Origin: Hexactinellida sp. DTS-2022 | Lineage: Eukaryota; Porifera; Hexactinellida | Length of the DNA: 64,000 nt | NCBI GenBank assembly: GCA_028753945.1 | Contig: JAPNXP010000011.1 | Span: 3,348,001-3,412,000 of the forward strand | Reading direction: 5' to 3' | Part shown: one piece after another, positions 36,331 through 47,299 of the stretch | How positions within the stretch are numbered: position 1 is the first letter of the stretch | Layout of the letters: the number at the start of each line of letters is the position of its first letter | Position numbers and translations under genes: made by a program | The notes under the pieces: model-generated | The model's input: only the letters and a program-made list of their open reading frames with translations | Databases searched by the model: none | What the model was told of the DNA's origin: nothing

Positions 36331-36889
36331 AAACTACCATTGAATTAAATAATTAATATATTTTAGCATTAAGATCCTCATTGAAATTAGTTAAGTCAAA
36401 CAAATTCCGGTATTTACTTATTTGGTTTAATCCATTGTGTGATTACTAAAATATAACAGTAAAGGACAAAAGTAATTGAAAAGAAACAAATTGATATATT
36501 CTAGTATTTGTGGGATAATCATAATGTCTAAATTTTTAGTTAGGATGCAATATTGTATTTTAGATATACATATATCAAAAGTATGCAATTTGGATTATAA
36601 TTAATGGGGCTTTTGAAATTTTAGCATTTTACGGGGTGTGACGGTGATTAATATCGATAATGAGCTAGTTAACTTTGTTGACACCTGGTATCAACAAATA
36701 TACTATAATTAAGTGAAATCTGACTGCATATTGGGAATCTACACACATGAAATACCATTTATCCCAATTTCTAAGAATTTACACCAATCTTAGAAGAGTC
36801 ATATGCAGATACACGTAATAATCAGGAATTACACTAATGTTATTTCGTAAGGACCTATAATACTTCAAGTCAGGAAAAATTAATTTCCA

Positions 36890-37040
36890 TAAATTATCAT
36901 GTGGTCCTGCCACTTGTGCCAGTTATGGCACAGGTGGCACAAATTGAATGTTAGCCATAACTTAACTAAAAATTGTGTAAATTCATAGAAAATTTTGATC
37001 TAGTAAAGTATTTTTTCAAATACTTTGTCCGGTTATAGTA
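36890..37040. mobile_element. Tc1-like MITE remnant
   Basis: Only the central GCCAC/GTGGC block and the right end (TACTTTGTCCGGTTATAG) remain. The MITE at 37041 abuts it. Confidence 0.5.
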
Positions 37041-37203
37041 CAGTGGAAGCCGCTTAATCGGGACGCCTCGGGAGTAGGAGGAATTTAGTCCCGTTTATCC
37101 GGTTCTCTCGATTAGCCGATATACTTTATATGTATTTGATACGAATTGGTTTCCAAAGCCTCGTCCCGATTAACCGAATTTCCCGATTAAGCGGCTTCCG
37201 TTG
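37041..37203. mobile_element. Tigger-like MITE
   Basis: The ends CAGTGGAAGCCGCTTAATCG and CGATTAAGCGGCTTCCGTTG are near-perfect complements. The left flank is TA. Confidence 0.82.
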
Positions 37204-37235
37204 TTTAACGGTTGAATTCTTAAGTTAATACAAAC

Positions 37236-37537
37236 TTTTTGACTCTTCTCATAAATTCCTGTCTCCAGTTGGCATATTCCAAGGCTACTCTAACATTTTT
37301 CCTACACCAATACTGGCCTTCTAGTACAACTGATTCAGATTGTTTGTGAGTATTGTCTATGTCTGGGATTGCAAAATCTAAAAATGGACTGATGGCAGCT
37401 GGATCATCTGAATTGAGTTGAAACTTTATATGCCAAGAACGCCAGATTATGTTGGATATACGAGCCCTGTCTGAGTCTCCAATCTCCATGTGCTTGAAAT
37501 GCTTCCATTGTGGATGACGTAACTTATCCCGCACTTC
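37236..37537 (-). CDS. Mondo/MLXIP-like exon, conserved MCR region
   Basis: The minus strand has an acceptor (TTTCTTTAATAAATAG) at 37538 and a donor GTTTGTAT at 37235, giving 302 nt that start in phase 0 and end after two bases of a Lys codon. The peptide begins EVRDKLRHPQWKHFKHM and contains ISNIIWRSWHIKF, SVVLEGQYWCRKNV and EYANWRQEFMRRVKK. It aligns block by block with the Mondo conserved region of MondoA/ChREBP (PxWKxF, NxIWRAWYIQ, VVLEGNYWKRR, EYxKWRxYYKKR). That part of the N-terminal domain mediates glucose-dependent control and 14-3-3/CRM1 contacts. Exons for earlier MCR segments should lie at higher coordinates but were not found. The end of the intron to 24497 fits in phase. Confidence 0.88.
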
Positions 37538-37630
37538 CTATTTATTAAAGAAATATAAATATCAATAATTAACAAATTTATTTGGTATTTGATGTCACTT
37601 GCGGCGCTAAGGGTGCCACAGTGCCACGAT

Positions 37631-37797
37631 ATGTCGGATTTAAAAAGAAAAATCTGATCAATATATCTCGCTTAAATCAGATTTATTGTATTCTACAAAA
37701 AGTAGCTCTAGAACTGGAAGAAAAGTATCCACAACATATTATTGCACATTTGAATAACTTTGGACTTCTTAGTCAACTACCCACATTGATGAAATAA
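37631..37797 (+). CDS. Unrecognised open segment
   Basis: The frame following GCCACGATATGTCGG reads LEEKYPQHIIAHLNNFGLL and ends LPTLMK before TAA. It looks like real protein, with Leu/Ile spacing of a helix, and is preceded by a possible acceptor (GCCACAG). I recognise no family. A transposase end or a chance frame is equally possible. Confidence 0.25.
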
Positions 37798-38108
37798 AGG
37801 AAATTAGACTTAAAGACTTGGTTAAAATGCAAACTAGTATCTATTGTTTAGTAAGCTTTTAGTGTTCTTTCTGATGGAATGTGTTTATTTGAAAAACTGT
37901 CTTATAAATTAACACTTTTTGAGAATTCAAAACATATGGAATGGTATATTTAAACCTAAATAGATTTCGCACATTCGCAGTAAGGGCTACAAATATTCTT
38001 ATATAATTTTAGCAATTGAAAGCAATATTGTATTTTAGAGGTAAGTCTGTTCCTGAAAAATAATATAGGCATCTAGGTGAGCGCCATTCAGCGCCAATCA
38101 TACTTTTA

Positions 38109-38760
38109 GTCAGGGATCGGAAACCTTTTGATCCTGCGGGCCAGATTTATTTATTTAGCGAATTACCCGGGCCAAATTATCTACCGTCCTCTGGTCTTAG
38201 TCTTAATTTATCCATTTTACAATAGATAATTTTGAATATATATGTATTGAAAATCTTTAATAATGTTACTATTTGAGTGAACTGAAAAATCAATGGGATT
38301 TTGATGCTGTCCTACCTTTTAGAGTTTTTGATATAAGGTGACAAACTAGAAATACAATTGCTGCGGAAGTTCTTTCAATGATAATTTGATATCAGAAGAT
38401 TAATCTTCAATTCTACGGGTTACAGTTCGTGCAGAAGGCTTATGTTAGCGAATTTGTGAAAGAATGCCTTTCAACTGAGGTTGAAAAAATGTCAACAGCA
38501 GTTGAAAGGCATTCTTTCACAAATTCTCATTTTGTAAACGGCTTAATTATTTTGCCAATGAGATCACTTGAGCGAAACTTGCATAAGTATTGTTTTTTTT
38601 ATTCAGTATCGTGCTTTGTGAAAATACCTTGCAGTTTACCCAAGGATCGTTGCAGCAATATAACCGTATATTTTCGGGATTCTCCAATAATTGCATCAAA
38701 TTTCTCTGCGATGCGAATATATCCGGCCCGCTGCTCTCTATATAAACTTACTTAATGTGA
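38109..38760. mobile_element. hAT-like relic with internal hairpin
   Basis: CAGGGATCGGAAACC with the following GCGGGCCAGA resembles one hAT terminus, and TATCCGGCCCGCTGCTCTC resembles the other. At 38448-38529, GCGAATTTGTGAAAGAATGC forms a hairpin with its complement. The open frame over it is a consequence of the palindrome. Confidence 0.45.
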
Positions 38761-39354
38761 CTAATGTGATAAAAAATCTGTTTAAAGGCTACTTTATGAC
38801 TGGTATATAAACATTAGCTCAGCATTTAGTAATTTTGAAAACAAATAAACGGAGAGCCCGTTTATTTGGGACCCTTGGGTATTATTTGTCTAATCCCGAA
38901 AGCCCGGAATCCCGAGATCAGAAAAAAAAAACAATCCCGAAATCCCGGGATTTCGAAATATGTCCAGAATTGTAAGCCCTAATTGTGACCTCAGATTTGG
39001 CCTTTAAATTGAAATTCAGGATGTTTAAATAATTATTCTTTCGAAAGTATACATACCTTAATGGTGTCTGCAATCGTTCAAAACATTGTAAAATAAATAG
39101 TGCTGATAGAACATGCGCATTATGCTTTTAAACATCTTACAATCTGCCAATAAATAATAGATTACTATTGCGTCCTGTTAAACTATCAATCAAGTCCATT
39201 TCTGGTACAAATGCAAGACTAGGTAGCATTTGTATTCTGAGCGCGAAAATCTTCTCAGTAATTTATCTCTAGTCCCTCTGCTGAACCTTGCGATAAACAT
39301 TTTGGACAAGATGGTAGAAACATCCACTTATAACAGATATAATTTACCAATTGT

Positions 39355-39590
39355 GGATGAAATTTGACCTAATGCCAACACATGAAATTCGACCTAATGC
39401 CAACACCTGAAATTCGACCTAATGCCAACAGATGAAATTCGACCTAATGCCAACACCTCAAATTCGACCTAATGCCAACAAATTAAATTCGACCTAATGC
39501 CAACAGATGAAATTCGACCAAATGCATACATTTTAAATTCGACCTAGTGCCAACACATGAAATTCGACCTAATGCATGCGCCCCAGGAAA
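39355..39590. repeat. 25-bp minisatellite
   Basis: About nine units of GAAATTCGACCTAATGCCAA plus CACAT, with single-base variants. It ends AATGCATGCG. Its AATTCGACC..AATGC core parallels the units at 49380. Confidence 0.95.
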
Positions 39591-39662
39591 TTTGTAATAC
39601 AAGTCTATTCTCAAAGTCAAAGTATGAATGAAATCACAAACAAAAATGACACATTGTGACTG

Positions 39663-40046
39663 CAGGCATGGGGCCAAGCCCCAAAGGGCTTAAGCCCTTT
39701 GGACTTAAGCCCATTTTTGAGAGGGCTTAAATCCGGACTTAAGTCCTCCTTTAATAAAAGGGCTTAAGTCCGACTTGGACTTAAGCCCTTTATAGATGAG
39801 CTTTAAGCCCTTTTCAAGCCCTTTTTCAAGCTCTTTTCAAGGCACTTATTCAATAAAATACGGTATGGATTTCTAAATAGTTAGAGTAAAAGACTTAAGT
39901 CCGGACTTAAGCCCTTTATTAAGGGCTTGAGCTTGGACTTAAGCCCTTTTTCAAAAAGGGTTTAGAAAAAGGGCTTGGGCTTAAGCCTTCTGATTAGGGA
40001 TGGGCTTGGACTTAAGCCCTTTTGAAAGGGCTTGACCCCATGTCTG
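39663..40046. mobile_element. hAT-like element filled with AAGCCC/GGGCTT
   Basis: The ends CAGGCATGGGGCCAAGCCC and GGGCTTGACCCCATGTCTG enclose a body made almost wholly of degenerate GGGCTTAAGTCC and AAGCCC units. The flanks ATTGTGAC (two bases off the left end) and ATTGTGAG suggest an 8-bp duplication. Confidence 0.68.
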
Positions 40047-40704
40047 ATTGTGAGTAAAGGTGACAAGACAAAACTTCTCGTTCATTGTTTCAGCGAATTT
40101 CCTTTGGACGAATATTCCATTCGAGGAAGAAATTCGATGGAATTACAATTTACCCAAAATACATATCCTATTATGTCATAATCCCAGAATTTAGCTTCAA
40201 AAACAAATAAATTGTTAACACAGTAGAAAATATTAATTTTCACTAATTTTCAGCTATCTGAGTCTTTCCAATTAATTCTGGACAAACACAGAAAACAAAA
40301 CGATTGTGTTTTTAATATACTAGCGCTTGGATTTCGGGCGCTTCGCAACGGATCACTCTCTCACAAAGGTCGCATAGCAACACGTACTATACTATATATA
40401 CTTTATTAATTCAGTTTCAGTATGTTGCTATTGGGAGCGAAGGTATGTCAACTAATTAACTAATGCTATTTACTAACCCAGGATTTAGCTTTTGAATAAT
40501 AAATTGGGTAAATAACATAGACTTAAGCTAATAATAACTAATCAAAACTCATGAACTGGAAGAATAAAATCATGCAATTTCGGAAATAATGTAGGTGAAA
40601 ATTAATTCACCAAACGTAAAATATGAAGAGGAAGGAGTAGGAGCTCATATTTTGTTAATAAGATTAAATGTGGAAATTATATAAAATTTAAGAAACATGA
40701 AATA

Positions 40705-40812
40705 TCTATACTATTAAAACACAATGATTTATATATAGTAATTAGTATAAGTCGTCGATATACAAGTTTGCATGTTCAGCGTTGATTGAGAAACTGGACT
40801 GTTTCGAAATAA
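40705..40812 (+). mobile_element. Helitron 5' fragment
   Basis: Starts TCTATACTATTAAAACACAA and continues to GATTGAGAAACTGGAC like the complete copies, then stops where the large inverted repeat begins. A separate, inverted 3'-like end (ACTAGCGCTTGG) lies at 40320. Confidence 0.6.
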
Positions 40813-41912
40813 ATAATACCTGTGGGTGGAGACTCTCTAAATGTTTTGGAATTTTGCAAAAAACCGTTTCATATACTTATTAAGTTTCTTAGCGAGAACA
40901 TATCTTTTCCCACCAGCAAGCTCGTCGACTTCAGAAAGAGAATCTAGCATACCTTATTATAGGAAATTAACGCGCTATGAAATTAACGCGAATTGAGCTG
41001 TACAGTTTCAAATGCATGAAATTAAAGAGATTGAGGTGAAGAACATTTTTAATTACATGAAATTAACGCGAATAAATATTAGAAAAAATTCATTTCCAAA
41101 CTTAAATAACAAACAATCGACGAATCAGGCTGCATTCGTCGATTGTTTGAGATTATTCCAGCTACCTTATTATAGGAAATGCGAATTGCTCCAATTTGCG
41201 TTAATTTCCTTGGCGTGTATTTTATAGAGCGTTAATTTCCATGACCATAATTTCATGCAATTTTTTCTATTCAGCAAATTAATAAAATGGACGGGCAAAC
41301 ACCCAAGTTCAGGGTTTTTTTATGGTTCAGACCTAGGTGCAACTCAGCGCAGGCCTTGATGTAACTAAAAACTGCAGCGGCTGCGGCTGACCCTTAATCG
41401 TGGTATAACTCAACACTGCAGAGGCCGCTGCCGAACGGAATCGTGGTGTAATTCCAAAAAATCTTGGTGCAAATTTGACACCAAGATCGGCCTTAAAAAA
41501 ACCCTGTCCAAGTTACATTTTTTCCGATGTGTGATTAGTTTGAGAGGATAGCATGTCTATCAATCAGACCGAAACCGATTTGGGGTCAAGAGATAGTTTT
41601 CAATCAGGAGAGCTTTTTTTCAATTTATTTAAATTTGGAAATGAATTTTTTCTAATATTTATTCGCGTTAATTTCATGTAATTAAAAATGTTATTCACCT
41701 CAATCGCGTTAATTTCATGCATTTGAAACTGTACAGCTCAATTCGCATTAATTTCATAGCGCGTTAATTTCCTATAATAAGGTATGCTAAATTCTCTTTC
41801 TGAAGTCGAGGGAAAAGATATATTCTCGCTAAGAAACTTAATAAGTATAGGAAACGGTTTTTTGCTAAATTCCAAAACATGAGAGAGTCTCCAACCACAG
41901 GTATTATTTTAC
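40813..41912. mobile_element. Long-arm foldback element
   Basis: The arms of about 290 bp (40813-41105 and 41625-41912) run from AAATAATACCTGTGG through the inner TACCTTATTATAGG palindromic terminus. The loop contains a hairpin (CAATCGACGAATCAGG and partner, 41114-41150), another TACCTTATTATAGG copy and a hAT MITE. It interrupts the Helitron fragment to its left. Confidence 0.78.
41310..41506. mobile_element. hAT-type MITE in the foldback loop
   Basis: The ends CAGGGTTTTTTTATGG and CCTTAAAAAAACCCTG lie between flanks CCCAAGTT and TCCAAGTT, seven of eight identical. Confidence 0.82.
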
Positions 41913-41978
41913 AGTTGGAGAAATAGTCAGTAAATTCCTTCCCAGTATCACTTACTCAGTATTCCCATGATAGAGTCA

Positions 41979-42982
41979 TTACAGGATTCGCATGTATTTC
42001 TCCAGCTGAGACATTGTGTATCCACTATATAGGTATGTAATAGCGGGTTGGAATAATATCATTCTTGAAGGTCCTGCCAAAAACTTCTGCATCAAGTTAG
42101 AATCACCTTCTATTGTTATAAAGATCTTCAAAACAATAATAATAGCATATATCACAATATGTGATGGCCATTTGATGGCACCTCGGTCGATAAGCTGAAT
42201 GAATTTGTAGGTATCCTTTTCATCGACAATTTCTAGCTGTTTATCCTGTGTCAGCAAGGACAAACAAGCTTAGCACTTACTAGATTGTTTGAAATACGTA
42301 TGGACTGCATAACCTACTACAAAGGCAATTGATTGAAGGAGTGAAGTTTCCAGTGTGAGGGTAGGAAAAAGATTCCATTGCTAGGCGATATGTGTCCAAA
42401 TTTAATGAATCTGATGGTTTATCAGGTGGTGAGGAAAAGGATTCGATTATACCTTTTAGATTTACGTAAATCAGATCCGGGTTTTTTTTGAGAAACTCTT
42501 CAGAATGCTTGATAGTTTAATACGCCTTTAGCTTTCAAGTATTTTCGTAAAAGTTGTATGATAATGTGCACCTTGACATCATACGGTACAACCCAAAGTA
42601 AAGTTCAATCGGGTCATTCTGTAATCGTGATGTAAGTACATAATCAAAACCACAGTTACGTATATAAGTGAGATGATTTACGATTTCGATCAGCGCTAGA
42701 CATGAATAGAAAAAGCTAGTAAATGTCTGACTTAATTTTCCATATATACACTCACGAGATCTCCAACGTGCAAGTCAGCTGATAATGAGTCGATGAAATA
42801 TAAAGTTCATCATTATTGTGAAGAGATCTTGAATGCTCATCATTAAGTCGTATGTCATTAAGTCTTATCTTCCAAACTTGTATAATAATGTCTAGATTGA
42901 GCCAATTTTTTCTAATTGTTTTAATTATGTGCACGTCGAAGATTAAAAAGAGTTTTCTTTCTGGATCATTGGGGTGAATCAC
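41979..42982 (-). pseudogene. Decayed P/THAP-type transposase
   Basis: Two separate minus-strand frames carry family landmarks. 42752-42982 reads MIHPNDPERKLFLIFDVHI followed by IKTIRKNWLN, the D-x-H-x-x-K-x-x-R-N-x-W motif of P-type transposases (compare YDFIHIFKNIRNNW in the intact-looking gene at 44730). 41979-42245 follows a good acceptor (CCTTGCTGACACAG) and reads FIQLIDRGAIKWPS, resembling the C-terminal region of such proteins, to a stop after YMRIL. The piece between is unreadable and no N-terminal THAP was found. It is a second, older member of the superfamily, distinct from its neighbour. Confidence 0.65.
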
Positions 42983-43091
42983 GGTAGAAGATAAAGTATT
43001 GTTATATGTCGAAAATAATTTGAAAAAAACTAACGTTAATCCCTTTTGTCATTCTAAGTAAACAAGTACCGTAGTATGCTGATTTCGAATG

Positions 43092-43455
43092 CAGTGGCGG
43101 CGCCAGGGCGCCGCCGCTGGGGGGGCACCAGGTGGGCAAACCTGAACCCAGGGGGGGCACACCTTTTTAGAAAAAAACGCAGGAATTCATAGTTGCCGTC
43201 GAGACTCGAGAATCCACATATTTTCCCAGTAGAGTATAAAAAACTAATACCAATTTGCCCAAAACTCCAAGAATCGCAAGCCGTTCGCATTTCAAACTGG
43301 TGGATCTTGTTGTTCATGTTCAATATTGTTCATATTTCGCTAAAAATATCTGAGAATATTAGTTTTCCAAAGAATCTTTCAAAAGTGTGCCCCCCCTGGC
43401 GGGGGGGCACCATTTTCCCGTGGGGGGGCATGTGCCCCCCCTGACGCCGCCACTG
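43092..43455. mobile_element. hAT-type MITE
   Basis: The ends CAGTGGCGGCGCCAGG and TGACGCCGCCACTG lie within the perfect 8-bp duplication TTCGAATG. The open frames inside come from this element. Confidence 0.94.
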
Positions 43456-43608
43456 TTCGAATGAACGAAACTATTATGTTTACATTCAAGGTTGAAACCG
43501 CTCGAACCGAATATCAGGATTCATGAATAGTTGCCCCACCGAATACGAATACTGATATTTGGTTGAGTAACCGAATACGAATACGGATAATTTTCGGTTG
43601 CTTCAACC

Positions 43609-43950
43609 CATAGACTACTTAATACTATGGACTGTCGACTCTCAATCTCGGGTCTTCAAACTCGGGTCCATTGTTATCTCTAGAACTATTAAGTGTATTG
43701 ATATTAAATGTATTATTGTTGAATAGGAAGTCGTATATGGTGATGCCATTGGTCGTATTGGCATATCTCAAATATATCTGGTTTTTGAGTTTTGCGGTTT
43801 TCACACCTTTCCATATATGGTAAAAATGTTGAAAACTCGGAATCAGTTAAAGTTAGACATGAAGAATGTATTATGGGCGAATGGGAAGTTGTATATAGGG
43901 AGTTTATTAACCCTATTGGATTATCTTAAATATTTCTAGTTTTTTTGTTT
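43609..43950. repeat. Left TIR of the P element
   Basis: Matches the reverse complement of 46858-47200 almost base for base, through CATATATGGTAAAAATG and CCTATTGGATTATCTTAAAT to a T-rich inner edge. Confidence 0.93.
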
Positions 43951-44214
43951 TTTTCCTTTTCGCACTCCTAACATGGTAATAATCTTAATAACTCGGAACC
44001 GATTGTAGATTTTTGTTTATAGTCGCAGTTTTAGTAATCTTTCATGAAAATAGATTTATATTTTATACTTAAGCTAAAAAGAGACTAAAATAATGTTAGA
44101 CGGAACTAACTAATAATAAATGCAAGGGTAAATATATTCACATAACAATTCTTTGATAAAAAGTAATTAAAATGAAAAATACGTATGTATAATGAATTCT
44201 TAGGATTGAGAATA

Positions 44215-44750
44215 CTAAGTGTTATTAGAAAGCTTTTCCTTGCGTCTCAAGCAACCTAATTCTCTCTCAGTGTCACTATTATTTAATACATATGCCTTGT
44301 ATACAACGTTGGTTGCTGTTTGGCATGCATTCTCATTTTGGGAAATAGGTGCATCAATATATGATAAAAGTTTTTTGAAGTATATGGTACAATTTCGTCT
44401 ACATTCAGGAATGTTTTCGTGAGCAGTTATTGCACAATGAACAAAAAAGACTGTATTTAAAGTGGGTATTGATAGCCCACCTCGATTAAGCTCGTTTAAA
44501 AATTCTGATGATACCTCTCCTTCATCAACATCAGGTTGTCCATGCTTATGAACTAAAAATCCACCAATGTAAACAACTTTATGTTTTAATGAATCACTTG
44601 AATTTAGCAAATTTTGTGTATCTTCGACACTCAACTCATGTAGTAGTTGTATGTCAGTTTCTTCAATATCTGAGTCACAGACCGAACAATTTCTACCAGT
44701 AGTGCCATGGGGAATTATGTCATATTTTATTAATTGGTGAACGTGTTGAG
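44215..44750 (-). CDS. C-terminal part of the P-type transposase, shifted frame
   Basis: This frame is open from the A run at 44751-44755 down to the stop at 44215, about 178 codons with no internal stop. It contains VVYIGGFLVHKHG and FLNELNRGGLSIPTLNTVFF, the conserved C-terminal block of P/THAP9-type transposases, followed by a charged tail. It has no start codon of its own and directly continues the 678-codon frame after a one-base shift. The two together would give about 850 residues, close to THAP9. No splice sites explain the shift. The alternative is a genuine inactivating mutation. Confidence 0.85.
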
Positions 44751-46766
44751 TTTTTCCAGCTGATAATACATCTTCAATATCGATGTAATAATTTCCGCCG
44801 CAACGCTGTCTAGCCTGACCAAAAACTTTTCTAGAGGATCTTGAGAAAATATAGAAGGAAGAATATATTGGAAATCATAATTTTCCAACAGATATTTAGA
44901 TGCAGCTATATTATTAATGGTTGTAGTCACAAATGCCTCAGCAGTGAATTTAGTCAATTTCTTTTTCCGTTCCCGCCCACCAGTCCATTTACAACTTGAA
45001 ATTACTTCACAGATTTTTTGCAAAGCATCAAAACTTCCGCAATTATCAGACCAAGGAGCACGAGATTCATCTTTAAGTCGAAAGCAGGAGAATTTATCTT
45101 TAACATTCATCATTTTAAACCACTGCGTTATAAGATTGATGAAAACAAGTGTCCCTTCTTGAAAATTGAAATTGCATTGGAGTGCTTTAAAAGCAGCGTG
45201 GGTTTTATCATTAAAAACTTGGCAAACTAATGGTACACTTTGACGCTGTAGTGGTTTTGGATGAACAGAACAGTTAGATAATTTGGTAAGTCGAATTGGG
45301 TTTTTTTTATCTTCATGATAAAGTTTGATAACATCATCCCAACATGCAACATAGTCTTTTTTGTTTACTGTAAATGATAATTCTTTAAGTTTTTCGGTAA
45401 TCCAATTATTTCTTATATTCTTAAAAATATGGATAAAGTCATAAACAAGAAATACTTGTAGTCCATCTGGTTGTAAATAAACTCTTCCGGGGCCACCAAG
45501 TTGAATATAAGTTTGCTGGTTTAAAGGGCAATTGTCACAGATAAATGAAATAATGTGTCCCCCCTTTTTTCTTACGACAAAAGCAGCTTCCAATAACATT
45601 TCTTTTAATTGATAAGATTTTAGGCATGTTACAGGAATAATTCTTATGATGTACCTTGGTCCACCATAATGACATATTAATTCAATTACTAATGCTGAAG
45701 TTGAAAGTTCTTCTGGTTTGTTAGCTGCATGACCAACTACATGCCCCCCAGTAAAACGCATTGCTTTTTTAAGTTTGACCTCGTCAAATAATATGTTTAC
45801 CAAACGTTGTTGTGGCTTCAATGTTTCAAAAAGTTTTTCCAAATTGTTGTCTTGATATGATTTTGACATTAACTCTCGAATTAATTTTTCTCTTGGTAGT
45901 GTAATGGTTTTAGAATTTCTTAACAACCTGTATGCTGCTGGTGATATGCAAAGTAACTCGGCTGCAAGGATAACGATATGCTTAGTATAACGGCGTCCTT
46001 TAACTTGTGGCAAAAGGAGGTCCAATTGTCCCAGAATGAATTGAAAGTTCGGTGAATCTTGTAATTCTTCAATTTTGTTAAGCTCTTTCATAGCTTTTGA
46101 TAAATAGTCCTTATTTGATGGATGATAACAATTCATTACAGATATTATATTGCTCAACTGTGACCATTTATGTAGAAAGTTATTCTTTTGTAAATCAAAT
46201 TTGTTGTTGGGCACTTCAAATCCATTTTTTTCTGCCAATATGAGTTGTAAATATCCAAATGTGGATTCGACTTCTCGGAAATGTAAAAATTGGACAACTT
46301 TTTTACCAAGTGTGTCAGTCATAAACATGGTTAAATCCTTTCCGTTATTAATAAAACGAAAATTAGTAACATGTGATGCAATAGAATTAACAAAGTTCTG
46401 ATAATTGTTGATTTTATCGAGTTTTTCTAACAAATTTTCTCCCATTTTCTTTCTTGCATAAGATGTTGCAAATTTAGTAGGTCTTGGGATGGTTTTACTT
46501 TGTTTCATGCATGATTTGGGAACACCAGGAAATATAGTAGGTGGCTTAGCAGGACGTTTCCCTCCTCTTGTTTTTACCCAATCGCAGTCAAAGTGTGAAG
46601 CGCATATCCAAATTTCCTTTCTTCCAATTAAAGTTTGTGGATTATTGGGCATTGCACCAATCCAAGTTTTTCTTTCGTTTTCATTTGATGGAAAGCTAAC
46701 TAATTGCGAGTAAGGTTTACGACTATAATTCCCTCGACAATTAAATGCTGCACAACGTCTGGGCAT
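44730..46766 (-). CDS. P-type (THAP9-like) transposase, main reading frame
   Basis: 678 codons from ATG. Residues 1-90 form a THAP zinc finger: Cys5, Cys10, Cys55, His58, with FP at 25-26 and the AVPTIF-like PPTIFPGVP near 75-83. It should bind the TIR or subterminal DNA. A Lys/Leu-rich helical stretch (105-125) may be the dimerising region. The RNase H-like core follows, with ILFDEVKLK (Asp328) and FICDNCPLN (Asp411) as likely first two catalytic acids. VYDFIHIFKNIRNNW at about 441-455 marks the family. The frame ends at KLNTFTN*, just after an A run at 44751-44755. In the shifted frame the protein continues (next entry), so the listed stop is probably due to loss of one A, or to a sequencing error in a homopolymer. 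The length before the break is close to the family norm minus its C-terminal domain. Confidence 0.92.
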   Translation of the reverse strand: MPRRCAAFNCRGNYSRKPYSQLVSFPSNENERKTWIGAMPNNPQTLIGRKEIWICASHFDCDWVKTRGGKRPAKPPTIFPGVPKSCMKQSKTIPRPTKFATSYARKKMGENLLEKLDKINNYQNFVNSIASHVTNFRFINNGKDLTMFMTDTLGKKVVQFLHFREVESTFGYLQLILAEKNGFEVPNNKFDLQKNNFLHKWSQLSNIISVMNCYHPSNKDYLSKAMKELNKIEELQDSPNFQFILGQLDLLLPQVKGRRYTKHIVILAAELLCISPAAYRLLRNSKTITLPREKLIRELMSKSYQDNNLEKLFETLKPQQRLVNILFDEVKLKKAMRFTGGHVVGHAANKPEELSTSALVIELICHYGGPRYIIRIIPVTCLKSYQLKEMLLEAAFVVRKKGGHIISFICDNCPLNQQTYIQLGGPGRVYLQPDGLQVFLVYDFIHIFKNIRNNWITEKLKELSFTVNKKDYVACWDDVIKLYHEDKKNPIRLTKLSNCSVHPKPLQRQSVPLVCQVFNDKTHAAFKALQCNFNFQEGTLVFINLITQWFKMMNVKDKFSCFRLKDESRAPWSDNCGSFDALQKICEVISSCKWTGGRERKKKLTKFTAEAFVTTTINNIAASKYLLENYDFQYILPSIFSQDPLEKFLVRLDSVAAEIITSILKMYYQLEKLNTFTN

Positions 46767-46857
46767 CTTTGGATTGAAACGTGGCTAGTAAATAGCTAAC
46801 TAAAAACTCAAAAATATTAAGTAAATATGGATAAAATATAGATTAGTCATAAACGAC

Positions 46858-47200
46858 AAAACAAAAAAACTAGAAATATTTAAGATAATCCAATAGGGTT
46901 AATAAACTCCCTATATACAACTTCCCATTCGCCCATAATACATTCTTCATGTCTAACTTTAACTGATTCCGAGTTTTCAACATTTTTACCATATATGGAA
47001 AGGTGTGAAAACCGCAAAACTCAAAAACCAGATATATTTGAGATATGCCAATACGACCAATGGCATCACCATATACGACTTCCTATTCAACAATAATACA
47101 TTTAATATCAATACACTTAATAGTTCTAGAGATAACAATGGACCCGAGTTTGAAGACCCGAGATTGAGAGTCGACAGTCCATAGTATTAAGTAGTCTATG
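46858..47200. repeat. Right TIR of the P element
   Basis: Complement of the left TIR. It ends GTAGTCTATG. The transposase ATG lies about 90 bp inside its inner edge, so any promoter is probably within the TIR or just internal to it. Confidence 0.93.
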
Positions 47201-47299
47201 ATTAGAAGTGTAGAAAAGGTTTTGGATTTGAACAGTTTTTTAATAATAAACGGGTACGTATTTCTTTTAAACGGTATGATATTAAGCGGATCTACTGTA

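Larger units (their letters stand above)
43609..47200 (-). mobile_element. P-superfamily transposon, nearly complete
   Basis: Left TIR 43609-43950 and right TIR 46858-47200 are near-identical inverted copies beginning CATAGACTACTTAATACTAT. The only gene between them is a P/THAP9-type transposase on the minus strand. TIRs of about 340 bp are far longer than the 31 bp of the Drosophila P element. Their near-identity argues for recent insertion or gene conversion. The flanks CTTCAACC and ATTAGAAG do not match, so no target duplication is visible. Confidence 0.92.

Noticed and set aside
43193..43444. Open frames on both strands.
   Set aside because: They lie inside the hAT MITE at 43092-43455, which has a perfect target duplication.
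44917..46713. Plus-strand frames across the transposase gene.
   Set aside because: They are antisense shadows of the 678-codon minus-strand frame.
43601..47208. An 8-bp target duplication around the P element.
   Set aside because: The flanks CTTCAACC and ATTAGAAG do not match. The ends rest on the TIR alignment alone.
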